Shown here: one piece after another, positions 11,197-19,767 of the stretch
How the letters are laid out: every line of letters starts with the position of its first letter
Numbering within the stretch: position 1 is the first letter of the stretch
DNA from: Gammaproteobacteria bacterium
GTDB lineage: Bacteria > Pseudomonadota > Gammaproteobacteria > Ga0077536
DNA length: 64,000 nucleotides
NCBI GenBank assembly: GCA_016209015.1
Contig: JACQWY010000019.1
Span: 62,001 to 126,000 of the forward strand
Direction: 5' to 3'
Notes under the pieces: model-generated
The model's input: the letters and a program-made list of their open reading frames with translations, nothing else
What the model was told of the DNA's origin: nothing
Databases searched by the model: none
Translations under genes and position numbers: made by a program

Positions 11197-11631
11197 CTAC
11201 TCCGGCAACACCTCGCCCGAGCCGCCCATCTCCGCGGGCACGTCCTTCATCTTCGGCAGGCCGTCCTTGATGCGGAGTTTCGTCTCGCCGTAGAAGACGT
11301 GCAGCGCGGGCTTGAAGTCGAGCGTCGGCAGCACGGCGGCATAGACGTCGATGAGCCCCATCTGGGGATGATCCGTGAACACGTGACCGCCGCAGGTCTT
11401 GCACCACTTGCGCTGGCTGCCGGGCGTCTTCGCGTAATTCGCGACGTTGTCCGCGCCCTTCGTGATCTGGAAATTCGACGGCGGCCACAGCGAGAACGCG
11501 TTGACCGGTCCCGCCGACCAGTGGCGGCAGGAATCGCAATGGCAGTAACCCATCGCGACGGGCTCGCCGGTGACGGCGAACTGGACGGCGCCGCAGAAGC
11601 AGCTGCCGGAATGGCTCTTGGCATCACTCAT
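11197..11631 (-). CDS. GFA-family zinc protein (formaldehyde-activating-like)
   Basis: 144 residues of the CENP-V/GFA fold. Zinc-binding cysteines are placed as in the family: SCFCGAVQF near the N-terminus, YCHCDSCRHWS and WCKTCGGHVFTDHP. Members have been proposed to bind glutathione and formaldehyde, but most have no proven activity. I chose ATG 11631 because GAGG lies nine bases upstream. An ATG six codons earlier would bury that site. It stands alone between dtd and a HAD phosphatase, all with separate control regions. Confidence 0.85.
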   Translation of the reverse strand: MSDAKSHSGSCFCGAVQFAVTGEPVAMGYCHCDSCRHWSAGPVNAFSLWPPSNFQITKGADNVANYAKTPGSQRKWCKTCGGHVFTDHPQMGLIDVYAAVLPTLDFKPALHVFYGETKLRIKDGLPKMKDVPAEMGGSGEVLPE

Positions 11632-11764
11632 GGGATTTGACCTCGACATGCTTGAAATCGTTATGGGGGACTCGGCTGCGCCGCGCAGCACCGCGGCCTG
11701 ACGCCCGTGCCGCGCCAGTGGCCGCACTATAGCAGGCGCGCCGAAGCGCGGCCCGCCGGCACCG

Positions 11765-12358
11765 TCACAGCGGCAGAATGCCGAGCGCGGTCAGCGTCTG
11801 CTCGAGCTCACCGAAACCTACGGTCTGGTGGGCCTGGAAGCCGAACGCGTTCGCGGCGGTCACGTTCGCGGTCGAATCGTCGAAGTAGAGCACCTGCGCC
11901 GGGACGAGGCCCTGGAGCTCGGTCACGCGCGCGAACGCCGCGCGATCGGGCTTGATGACGCCCGTCTTGTGCGAGGAATAGGAGAAGTCGAACGAGCTCT
12001 CGTACTCGGGGATCCAGTGCAGCGCGTTCGAATTGCTCAGACAACCCACACGATAATGACGCCGCAATGCACCGAGCAAGGCGATCGCGCCCGGATAGAA
12101 ACCCTTCACCCAGCCCTGGAATGCCGGGATGAAAGCCGCGGGCGTCATAGGCAGATCGAGCTCCGCCACGAGCGCCGTCGCGAATGCCTCGTCGGTCATG
12201 CCGCCGGTCTCGTAGCACCGCACGGCCGGCGAGGCGAGCCAGCGCGCCTTCAACTCCGCTTCGGGCAGCGTCCCGGACAGCATCGCGCCGAGCGCCGCGA
12301 ACAGCTCGTTCTCGACGAGCACACCGCCGAGATCGAACAACAGAACCGTATCCTTCAT
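11765..12358 (-). CDS. HAD-superfamily phosphatase, YihX-like subgroup
   Basis: 197 residues. Motif I is LLFDLGGVLVEN, where the general-acid Asp of the usual DxD is replaced by Gly, a pattern shared by the YihX/epoxide-hydrolase N-terminal subgroup (FDLGxV). Motif II is GCLSNSNA, motif III lysine is in HKTGVIKPD, and motif IV is VLYFDDSTANV. E. coli YihX dephosphorylates glucose-1-phosphate; the substrate here is unknown. Start ATG 12358. It is transcribed in the same direction as the upstream secreted protein, with a gap of about 108 bases. Confidence 0.85.
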   Translation of the reverse strand: MKDTVLLFDLGGVLVENELFAALGAMLSGTLPEAELKARWLASPAVRCYETGGMTDEAFATALVAELDLPMTPAAFIPAFQGWVKGFYPGAIALLGALRRHYRVGCLSNSNALHWIPEYESSFDFSYSSHKTGVIKPDRAAFARVTELQGLVPAQVLYFDDSTANVTAANAFGFQAHQTVGFGELEQTLTALGILPL

Positions 12359-12466
12359 GCCCGCCCTTTCCTGGCGGTGCGTGACCAGCCGCACCGCCTT
12401 CGTCTCGGGAGCGATTGTCGGTTGCCGCGCGCGCGGACTCAATCCTCCGGGGCGGGGTCGCTTCGT

Positions 12467-13036
12467 TCAGACACGCGTTCGGCGGCGGTACAGGATCCAG
12501 GCCGCCGCAGCGAACGGGCCGAGCGCGGCCGGCAAGGGCGTAACGGTCACACCGCCCTGCGGCACGTCGATGATCTGCGAAGGGGTCTCCGGATCGAGCA
12601 GATTCGGATCGTAGAGGACGCTGCCGCCGTTGAACTGATCGCCGGTGACGCCGTCCAGCAGATTCAGATCGTTGACCGCGTTGACGCCGAAATTTCCAGT
12701 CAGATCGAGCTCCATCTGCCCCGCCTGTCCCATCACGATGAACGTGGTGGAGCCGGTGCTGGTGAGGGCGGTGGTGAGATCGTTGCCGGACATCGTTTGG
12801 GTCGTGCCGTCCGCGAACGTCAGCGTGATCGTCGCGGCGCCCGGGAACGATCCGATGTCGGGCGCGGTGTTCGTGTCGCCGATAGAGGTGTCGATGGTGA
12901 GCGTAATGAGATCGCCGGCAGCGGGAACGTCGGGATAGTTCACGGTCATGGCGAGTGCCGGGCCGACGCACGTGCTGAAGATGCCCAGCACGAGAAAGCG
13001 ACAGAGCGTATCGAAGCGCGTGGCGATGGGTTTCAT
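12467..13036 (-). CDS. Secreted protein with VPLPA-CTERM-like sorting tail
   Basis: 189 residues, no enzyme motif. The N-terminus is a signal peptide (FLVLGIFSTCVGPALA). The middle is rich in Thr, Asp and Gly and looks like a beta-sandwich exoprotein. The C-terminus reads TPLPAALGPFAAAAWILYRRRTRV in pieces: a PLPAA motif, a hydrophobic helix and a terminal Arg cluster, which is the layout of VPLPA-CTERM proteins handled by exosortase. This predicts export and processing in an exopolysaccharide-linked pathway. Start ATG 13036 has GGGAGG eight bases upstream. No exosortase gene is in the window. Confidence 0.75.
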   Translation of the reverse strand: MKPIATRFDTLCRFLVLGIFSTCVGPALAMTVNYPDVPAAGDLITLTIDTSIGDTNTAPDIGSFPGAATITLTFADGTTQTMSGNDLTTALTSTGSTTFIVMGQAGQMELDLTGNFGVNAVNDLNLLDGVTGDQFNGGSVLYDPNLLDPETPSQIIDVPQGGVTVTPLPAALGPFAAAAWILYRRRTRV

Positions 13037-13154
13037 AGCAACCTCCCTGGAGCGTACGGGAACCCTACATGGCTGTGGTCCACGCTACGCGCCGAGGCGC
13101 CCAAAAAGCTTGACCCGCCTCAACCAGCGACAGCAATTATCCACAGGGGTCTAT

Positions 13155-13287
13155 CCACAGGGGTCGGAGGGGCTTTTGGCAGCGCGGCAGAAAGTCCCTC
13201 CGACCCCGGTGCATAAGTGCTCAGTTGTCCACAGGGGTCGGAGGGGCTTTCCCTGCTCGAGCGAAAAGTCCCTCCGACCCCTGTGGA
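13155..13287. repeat. Two related hairpin repeats, GGGGTCGGAGGG family
   Basis: Hairpin A (13155-13207) and hairpin B (13228-13287) each have CAGGGGTCGGAGGG on the left and CCCTCCGACCCC on the right. B has 18-bp perfect outer arms starting TCCACAGGGG. Short direct copies of TCCACAGGGGTC also precede A. They fill the gap between the secreted-protein gene and the SDR stop. The form is REP-like; B may also end SDR transcripts. Confidence 0.8.
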
Positions 13288-13291
13288 TGGA

Positions 13292-14038
13292 TTACCGGCC
13301 GCCGGCGACGTCGAGGAAGCTGCCGGTCGTGTACGACGATTCGTTCGACAGCAGCCAGAGGATCGCGCGGGCGACTTCCTCTGCCGAACCCTCGCGGCGC
13401 ATCGGGACGCTGTCCTTCAGGCGGGCGACGCGTCCCGGCTCACCGGATGCGGCGTGGATGTCGGTGTCGATGAGGCCCGGGCGCACGGCGTTCACGCGGA
13501 TGCCGTCGGCCGCGACTTCTTTCGCGAGCCCGATCGTGAACGTGTCGATCGCGCCCTTCGAGGCGGCGTAGTCCACGAACTCGCCGGGCGAGCCGAGCAC
13601 GGAGGCTTTCGAAGAGACGTTGACGATGGCGCCGCCCGCGCCGCCGCGACGCGTCGACATGCGCCGCACGGCTTCGCGCGCGCAGAGCATCGAGCCGACG
13701 ACGTTCGCGCGCAGCACGCGCTCGAGGCGTGCTGCGTCGAAGTCCTCGAGGCGACCCTGACGCGCCACGATGCCGGCGCTGTTGACGAGCGCGCTCAACG
13801 GCCCGAACGTCTCGTCACACGCCCGGAACAACGCGACGACGTCCGCTTCCACACCGACGTCCGCGCGACGCGCGAGCGCCCGGCCGCCGGCGCTCGCGAT
13901 ATCCGCCACCACGCGCTCCGCGGCGGCCGCATTCTCGACGTACGAGAGACACACCGCGTATCCGGCGTCCGCCGCGAGCCGCGCCGTCGCAGCACCGATA
14001 CCGCCACTGCCGCCCGTCACCATCACCACCTTCGTCAT
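13292..14038 (-). CDS. Short-chain dehydrogenase/reductase
   Basis: Classical SDR, 248 residues, NAD(P)-dependent oxidoreductase. Cofactor motif VTGGSGGIGAATA at residues 7-19, NSAG at about 88-91, catalytic Ser in IVNVSSKAS, catalytic Tyr and Lys in YAASKGA, then RVNAVRPGLIDTDIHA. The C-terminal SSYTTGSFLDVAGGR is typical of sugar- or 3-oxoacyl-type SDRs. ATG 14038 starts directly at the beta-strand MTKVVMVTGG; upstream codons lack protein character. No operon partner. Substrate unknown. Confidence 0.92.
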   Translation of the reverse strand: MTKVVMVTGGSGGIGAATARLAADAGYAVCLSYVENAAAAERVVADIASAGGRALARRADVGVEADVVALFRACDETFGPLSALVNSAGIVARQGRLEDFDAARLERVLRANVVGSMLCAREAVRRMSTRRGGAGGAIVNVSSKASVLGSPGEFVDYAASKGAIDTFTIGLAKEVAADGIRVNAVRPGLIDTDIHAASGEPGRVARLKDSVPMRREGSAEEVARAILWLLSNESSYTTGSFLDVAGGR

Positions 14039-14282
14039 GCGCCGCACCTCGCTCGCTGCTGGCCGCCCAGCATACGCGCTCTTGAAGTGCGAGCGCCTCG
14101 CCCTGGCGCATCGTGCTCGCGAGCGCCGGGCGACGCCGCCTGTCGGATCGCCGGTCCGAGGGTGATCGAAGGAGCCGTCGCGCCATGATTGAATCCCGGT
14201 CACGGCCTGCGCCGGTACGGCGCCGGGGAAGGCCTCTCCGCTGCCCCGAGTCATGCGGGCCCGGGATCCGGCGAACGGGCGC

Positions 14283-16892
14283 TTACTGCGCGAACGCCGC
14301 AGCCCATTCACGCAGTGCGTCGATCGGCAGCGGCGGGCTGAAGTAATAGCCTTGGATTTCGTCACAGCCGAGCAGCGTCAGCGCATCGAGCTGCGCGCGC
14401 GTCTCGACGCCCTCCGCCACGGTCCGTATGCCGAGCGCGCGGGCGAGCGAAATCATGGCGGTGACGACCGCATGCGTGCGCGGCGTTTCCAGCATGCCGA
14501 CGACGAAGGAGCGATCGATCTTCAGCGTCGAGATCGGCAACATCGCGACATAGGCGAGCGACGAGTAGCCGGTGCCGAAATCGTCTATCGACACGGGCAC
14601 GCCCTCGCGATCGAGCTCGGTCAGGATCCCGCGCGTAATCGCCGGATCCTCCATGATCGCCGTCTCGGTGATTTCGAGCTCGAGCTGTCCCGGCAGGATG
14701 TCGGCGTCGCGGATCAGCGCGCGAACGCGCGTCAGGAACTCGGGATCGCGGAAATTGCGCGCCGAGACATTCACCGCGACCGGCGCCGTGAAACCCGCCT
14801 CGCGCGCCCGGCGCGCCTCGGCGACGGCGAGCTCGAGCACACGATAAGTCAGCGGCTTGATGAGGCCCGTCTGCTCGGCGATGCCGATGAACTGCCCGGG
14901 CGGCACGAGCCCGCGCGTCGGATGCGGCCAGCGCACGAGCGCCTCCATGCCCGCGACGCGCTTCGTCTCGATGTCGATTTTAGGCTGATAGTGCAGCACG
15001 AGCTGGCCCGTCTCGATCGCGGCGCGCAGCTCCGAGACGAGCGCGAGGTGCCGCGGATTCTCCGCATCCGTCGAGCCGCCGTAGATCGCATACGACACGC
15101 CGGCGAGCTTCGCCTGGCGCGCGGCGATGCCGCTGCGCAGGATCAGCGCCGCGGGATCCGTGCCGTGGTCGGGTGCGACCGCGACGCCCATGTTCATCTG
15201 CACGCTGAGCGGAATCCCGGCCTGCTGGATCGGCGCGGCGAGACAGCGCTGCACGCGCGCAGCGAACTCGGTACCGCGCGCTTCGTCGTAGCCGCGCAGG
15301 ATCACCGCGAACACGTCGCCGCCGAGGAGCGCGAGCTGCTCGCCCGGGCCCAGCACCTCCTGCAGCCGGATCGCGAGCTTCTTCAGCACGTCGTCTGCCT
15401 GACGCACGCCGATGCCGGTCTGGATGTCGCGGAAGCCGTCGACGTTCAGCGTGACGAGGCCGAACGTCGCGGCCTGGCCGCGGATCCCGGCGATCGCCGC
15501 GTCCAGGAACTGGAAGAGCTGCGTGCGATTCGGGAGCGCGGTGAGCGTATCGAAGTAAGCGAGACGCTTGACCATCGCCTCGGTGCGCCGGTGCTCGGCA
15601 CGCGCGCGCAGTGTCACGATGCCGAACGCGAGATCGCCGGCGAGCTCGGAGAGCAGCCGCTCCTCTTCGGCGTCGAAGGCGTCGGGTTCCGCCGCGTAGA
15701 GCGTAAGCGCGCCGAAGCAGCGCTCCGCGTCGAAGAGCGGCAGGGCGACCGAGGCCTGGTAGCCGCGCTTCGCCGCCTCGGCGCGCCAGGGCCCCATGCG
15801 CGGATCGACGAGGAAGTTCTGGTTGACCTGGGGTTCGCCGGTGCGGATCGTCGTACCGGTCGGTCCGCGGCCGCGCTCGTCGTCCGCCCAGGTGATGTTC
15901 GCCGTTTCGAGATAGCCCTGTTCGAATCCCGCCTGCGCGACCGGGATCACGCTACGCCGCCGGTCCTGCTGCGCGAATCCCACCCAGACCATGCGATAAC
16001 CGCCGTATTCCACGATCACCCGGCACACCGCTTCGAGCAGCTGCTTCTCCTCGAGCCCGTGCACGAGCTCGGAGTTCACGGCGCTCAGCACGCGGAGCGC
16101 GCGGTTCACGCGGCGCAGCGCGCGGTCGGCGAGACGTCGCTCGGTGATGTCGTAGAGCGTGGAACGGCTCATGATGAAACGCCCCTCGGCGTCGCGGTGC
16201 GCCGTCGCGCTCTGCAGCACGGGCAGCAGCGTGCCGTCGCGGCGCACGAGGTCGAGCTCGACGTCGTGCACCTCGCCGCCGGCGAGCAGCACCGGGAACC
16301 AGCGGTCGAAAATCTGCTGTGCGGCCGGCGTGAGCAGCTCGCGGACCGAGCGCCTGCCGACGAGCTCTTCGCGGGTGTAGCCGAGCCAACGCAGCTCGGT
16401 GTCGTTGATGCGCACGAAGACGCCGGAGGCGTCGACCGAATGGTAGCCGCAAGGCGCCTGGTCGTAGAGATCCGCAGCCTCGGCGAGCGCGTCGCGCAGC
16501 GCGCGTTCGGCGGCGGCATGTGAGCTCACGTCGCGCGTGCTGACGAGGACGCCGCCGAGCGTGGGCTCGGTGAGGAAATTGCGCGCGAGGGCCTCGACGA
16601 TGCGCATTCCGCCGTCGCGGTGACGGAAGCGGACAGTGGCGTTGACGACGGCGTCGCTTGCGAGCACCTGCGCGAAGTAAGCCGCGCCCGCGGCGCGATC
16701 GTCGGGCAGCAGCAATTCGGTGAAAGGGCGGCCGACGACTTCAGACGGTGTCCAGCCGAGCACGCGCGCCACGGCCGCGCTCACGTAACGGATACGGCCA
16801 TCGGCATCGAGCAGACCGACGAAGTCCGGGGCGAGCTCGGTCAGTGCGCGGAAAGCGATGCCCGTGTCGGACTCGGTGGCGATTGGCGTCAT
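14283..16892 (-). CDS. PAS-PAS-GAF-GGDEF-EAL c-di-GMP signalling protein
   Basis: 869 residues, no membrane helix. Order: PAS (about 8-125), PAS (about 135-255, GYHSVDASGVFVRINDTEL), GAF (about 285-430, QVNQNFLVDPRMGPWRAEA), GGDEF (about 445-600) and EAL (about 620-865). The GGDEF signature is degenerate (LALLGGDVF), so cyclase activity is doubtful. The EAL half keeps MEALVRWPHP, IDDFGTGYSSL and AEGVETRAQ, the residues expected of an active c-di-GMP phosphodiesterase. I start at ATG 16892, directly before the first PAS, since upstream in-frame codons are Arg-rich and implausible. It is divergent from the MarR operon. Confidence 0.9.
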   Translation of the reverse strand: MTPIATESDTGIAFRALTELAPDFVGLLDADGRIRYVSAAVARVLGWTPSEVVGRPFTELLLPDDRAAGAAYFAQVLASDAVVNATVRFRHRDGGMRIVEALARNFLTEPTLGGVLVSTRDVSSHAAAERALRDALAEAADLYDQAPCGYHSVDASGVFVRINDTELRWLGYTREELVGRRSVRELLTPAAQQIFDRWFPVLLAGGEVHDVELDLVRRDGTLLPVLQSATAHRDAEGRFIMSRSTLYDITERRLADRALRRVNRALRVLSAVNSELVHGLEEKQLLEAVCRVIVEYGGYRMVWVGFAQQDRRRSVIPVAQAGFEQGYLETANITWADDERGRGPTGTTIRTGEPQVNQNFLVDPRMGPWRAEAAKRGYQASVALPLFDAERCFGALTLYAAEPDAFDAEEERLLSELAGDLAFGIVTLRARAEHRRTEAMVKRLAYFDTLTALPNRTQLFQFLDAAIAGIRGQAATFGLVTLNVDGFRDIQTGIGVRQADDVLKKLAIRLQEVLGPGEQLALLGGDVFAVILRGYDEARGTEFAARVQRCLAAPIQQAGIPLSVQMNMGVAVAPDHGTDPAALILRSGIAARQAKLAGVSYAIYGGSTDAENPRHLALVSELRAAIETGQLVLHYQPKIDIETKRVAGMEALVRWPHPTRGLVPPGQFIGIAEQTGLIKPLTYRVLELAVAEARRAREAGFTAPVAVNVSARNFRDPEFLTRVRALIRDADILPGQLELEITETAIMEDPAITRGILTELDREGVPVSIDDFGTGYSSLAYVAMLPISTLKIDRSFVVGMLETPRTHAVVTAMISLARALGIRTVAEGVETRAQLDALTLLGCDEIQGYYFSPPLPIDALREWAAAFAQ

Positions 16893-17197
16893 GGTCGAGC
16901 GTGGATCAGCGGCGCGCTCCGGGGCATCCCTTCGTCGGGACGACGTGCCGTGATTCGTAGCCTCATGCTGCGCATCCTCTGCGGCGGTTGGACGGTGCCG
17001 TGACCGCATCGTCCCGGGGCATTTCTCAGCAAAATACCGCAGGGTTGCACGGCGACTCAAGCGCCCAGGGCGCGAATTTGCCCCGGCAGAAGTACCGCCC
17101 ATGCGCCGCATGGTGCGCCGCGTAATGACTTCCCCGCCGCCAGCTCGTAAGGTACCGAACGACATGCCGGCAGCCCAGCCGGAACCGGAGCCCAGTC
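16893..17197. other. Divergent intergenic region, no recognised element
   Basis: About 305 bases between the EAL protein and the MarR gene. It must hold both promoters, but I see no strong -10/-35 pair and no repeat from the window's families. Confidence 0.4.
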
Positions 17198-17695
17198 GTG
17201 AAGAGCCGCGCCCATCGAGCCGTCGACGCCGAATCCGCAGCCGAGCGGCGCGCGCTGAAGCTCGGCTTCCTGATCCACGACACCGCCCGCCTGCGCCGCC
17301 TCGCTTTCGACGCCGCGCTGCGCCCGCTCGGCTACACGAGCGCGCAGGCCTCGGTGCTGCGCCACCTCTCGAGCGAGCACGGCCTCACGCAGTCGGAGCT
17401 CGCCGCGCGGCTCGACCTCGGCAAGGTGGCGCTCGGCGAGACCGTCGCGCGCCTCGAAGCGGCGGGACTCCTCGAGCGGCGCGGCGATGAGGGCGATCGG
17501 CGCTTGAAGCGCCTGCATCTGACGACCGCCGGCCGCCGTGCGATCGCGAAGCTGCGCACGCTCGCGGTCGCCTTGAACGAGGGCATTCTCGCCGGCGTGG
17601 ACGCCGCGGACGTCGACACCGCATTCCGAATACTCGCGGCCATCAAGGCGAATCTGCTCGCCGTGAGCCGCGCCCAGGACCGATCAGGAACGTGA
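17198..17695 (+). CDS. MarR-family transcriptional regulator
   Basis: 165 residues, winged helix-turn-helix. Core: RLAFDAALRPLGYTSAQASVLRHLS (helix 1-2), LTQSELAARLDLGKVALGETVARLEAAGLL (HTH) and the wing ERRGDEGDRRLKRLHLT. Dimerisation helices flank the core. It starts with GTG 17198 after GGAG. It is first in an apparent operon with a flavin monooxygenase, an alpha/beta hydrolase and a CoA-transferase, so it probably responds to the compound they degrade and represses them. Confidence 0.88.
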   Translation: MKSRAHRAVDAESAAERRALKLGFLIHDTARLRRLAFDAALRPLGYTSAQASVLRHLSSEHGLTQSELAARLDLGKVALGETVARLEAAGLLERRGDEGDRRLKRLHLTTAGRRAIAKLRTLAVALNEGILAGVDAADVDTAFRILAAIKANLLAVSRAQDRSGT

Positions 17696-17715
17696 ACAGA
17701 CCAGAGGTAGACCCC

Positions 17716-18813
17716 ATGGAAATCGGCATCGCGCAACTCATGGCGAGCTTCGCCTATGAAGGACTCTCGGACCATCAGCTCTATCAGGACGAGCTCGCCA
17801 TCGCGGTCGCTGCGGAGGAGCACGGCTACGACCACGTGTGGGCCGTCGAGCACCACTTCGAGGACTACTCGCTCTGCCCCGACAACTGCGTGTACCTCGC
17901 GAACGTCGCTGCGCGCACGAGCCGCATCAAGCTCGCGACCGGCGCGGTGATCCTGCCCTGGAACGCGCAGCCGCTGCGCGTCGCGGAGAAGCTCGCGCTG
18001 CTCGATCAGCTCTCCGGCGGCCGCGCGATTCTGGGCCTCGGCCGCGGTCTCGCGCGCCGCGAGTTCGATCAGTTCGGCATTCCGATGAGCGAATCGCGCG
18101 AGCGCTACGACGAGGCCGCGCCGCTCGTGCTCGAAGCGCTCGAGACGGGCTGGTTCCCCGAGCATCACGGCCGGTACTACGACCAGCCGCGGGCGCCGCT
18201 GCGCCCCGGACCGTATTCCAAGGAATGGCGGCAGACCCGCTTCACGCAGGTCGCGATGAGCCCGGATTCCGCAGAGCAGGCGGCGAAGCTCGGCGCGCAG
18301 ATGATGGCGTTCAACTACAAGCCGCCGGCGCAGCAGAAGCAGGAATACGAAGACTACAAGGCCGCGTTCCGCCGCTATCACGGCCGCGAGCCGCGTCCGA
18401 TGATCCTCACCGAGATGATGATCTGCGATTCCAACGCCGCGCGCGCCCGCGAGAACGCCGAGAAGTACATCGCGAACTACGGCATCTCGGTGCTCGATCA
18501 CTACGAGATGCTCGGCGAACAGTTCAAGGCCTCGGGGGGTTATCCCACGTATGCCGCGGCGGCGGAAGCCATGCGCAACGTCGGCAAGGAGAACGTCATC
18601 AAAGGCTACGTGGAACAGCAGGTGTGGGGCACGCCCGACCAGATCCTCCGCAAATTCGAGGATCGCTTCGCGTTCATGGGCCGGTACGGCGTGCTCTGCG
18701 TGTTCCGCTACGGCGGCGCGCCGCAGGACGTCGCGCTCCGCAGCCTCGAGCTGTTCGCGAAAGAGGTCATGCCCGTGCTGCGCACCTGGGGCGAGCGGAA
18801 AGCCGCAGCCTGA
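17716..18813 (+). CDS. Luciferase-like flavin-dependent monooxygenase
   Basis: 365 residues of the bacterial luciferase (LLM) TIM-barrel family, which oxidises substrates with reduced FMN and O2. Signatures: GYDHVWAVEHHFEDYSLCPDN near residues 36-56, TGAVILPWNAQPLRVAEK and LDQLSGGRAILGLGRGLARREF. ATG 17716 has AGAGG upstream; an earlier ATG at 17692 overlaps the marR stop and adds eight non-conserved residues. It sits 20 bases after marR and 32 before the hydrolase. Substrate unknown; neighbours suggest degradation of a ring or terpenoid-like acid. Confidence 0.88.
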   Translation: MEIGIAQLMASFAYEGLSDHQLYQDELAIAVAAEEHGYDHVWAVEHHFEDYSLCPDNCVYLANVAARTSRIKLATGAVILPWNAQPLRVAEKLALLDQLSGGRAILGLGRGLARREFDQFGIPMSESRERYDEAAPLVLEALETGWFPEHHGRYYDQPRAPLRPGPYSKEWRQTRFTQVAMSPDSAEQAAKLGAQMMAFNYKPPAQQKQEYEDYKAAFRRYHGREPRPMILTEMMICDSNAARARENAEKYIANYGISVLDHYEMLGEQFKASGGYPTYAAAAEAMRNVGKENVIKGYVEQQVWGTPDQILRKFEDRFAFMGRYGVLCVFRYGGAPQDVALRSLELFAKEVMPVLRTWGERKAAA

Positions 18814-18845
18814 GCACTATCGTCAATCAATTACGGAGACCACCC

Positions 18846-19754
18846 ATGGCAAGCCCGCAATCCGACGCCCTGAACAGACTCTACGATCACTTCCTCGCCG
18901 AAATCGGCGCGCGCCCCGAGATGTCGATCGAGGAACTGCGCGATCTGCTCGACGAGTGCGCGCACGTCGCGCGCGAGCCGGGCGGCGTCGATTATCTCGA
19001 AGTCGACGCTGCCGGCACGCCCTGCCTCTGGGCCGTGCCGAAGGGCGCGGCGACGGACCGCGTGCTGTTCTGCACGCACGGCGGCGGCTGTGTGACCGGC
19101 TCGCGCTTCAGCCACCGCAAGCTCTACGCGCATCTCGCGAAGGCCGTCGGCTGCCGTGCGCTGATCCTCGATTACCGGCGCGCGCCGGAGCATACGCATC
19201 CCGCGCAGGTGAACGAGTGCGTGGCGGTCTATCGCTGGCTGCTCGCGCAGGGCATCAAGCCCGAGCACGTCGCGACGACGGGCGACTCCGCGGGCGGTCA
19301 GCTCTGCACGACCGTCGTGCTCGGCGCGCGCGATGCCGGGCTGCCGCTGCCCGCGGCCGTGATGCCGCTCTCGCCCTGGTACGACATGGAAGCGACGGGC
19401 GAATCAATCGAGCGCAATGCCGCGGTCGATCGCCTCATCAAGCGTCCGCTCATCGAGAACATGGCCGGGCTGTTCCTCGGCGGACACTCGCCGAAGGATC
19501 CGCTCTGCAATCCGCTCTACGCGGATCTCGCGGGCTTCCCGCCGATCTACCTCCAGGTCGGCGGCTACGAGGCGCTCCTCGACGACTCGACGCGCTTCGC
19601 GGCGCGTGCGCAAGCCGCAGGTGTGAATGCGACTTGCGAGGTGTGGCCCGAGATGCAGCACGTCTTCCAGTTCATGGCGGGCAATGCGCCGGAAGCGGAT
19701 CAGGCGATCGCGAAGCTCGCGGCCTGGGTGCAGCCGAAGCTCGGACTCGCGTGA
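18846..19754 (+). CDS. Alpha/beta hydrolase, hormone-sensitive-lipase type
   Basis: 302 residues. Oxyanion-hole motif HGGGCVTGS at about residue 77, catalytic Ser in TGDSAGGQL, the DYRRAPEH segment typical of the HSL/acetyl-hydrolase family, and likely catalytic Asp and His in YEALLDDS and EMQHVFQF. Predicted cytoplasmic carboxylesterase or lactonase. It lies 32 bases after the luciferase-like monooxygenase and 13 before the CoA-transferase, so the three enzymes are probably translated from one transcript. Confidence 0.9.
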   Translation: MASPQSDALNRLYDHFLAEIGARPEMSIEELRDLLDECAHVAREPGGVDYLEVDAAGTPCLWAVPKGAATDRVLFCTHGGGCVTGSRFSHRKLYAHLAKAVGCRALILDYRRAPEHTHPAQVNECVAVYRWLLAQGIKPEHVATTGDSAGGQLCTTVVLGARDAGLPLPAAVMPLSPWYDMEATGESIERNAAVDRLIKRPLIENMAGLFLGGHSPKDPLCNPLYADLAGFPPIYLQVGGYEALLDDSTRFAARAQAAGVNATCEVWPEMQHVFQFMAGNAPEADQAIAKLAAWVQPKLGLA

Positions 19755-19767
19755 GGGTAGGCCTGCC

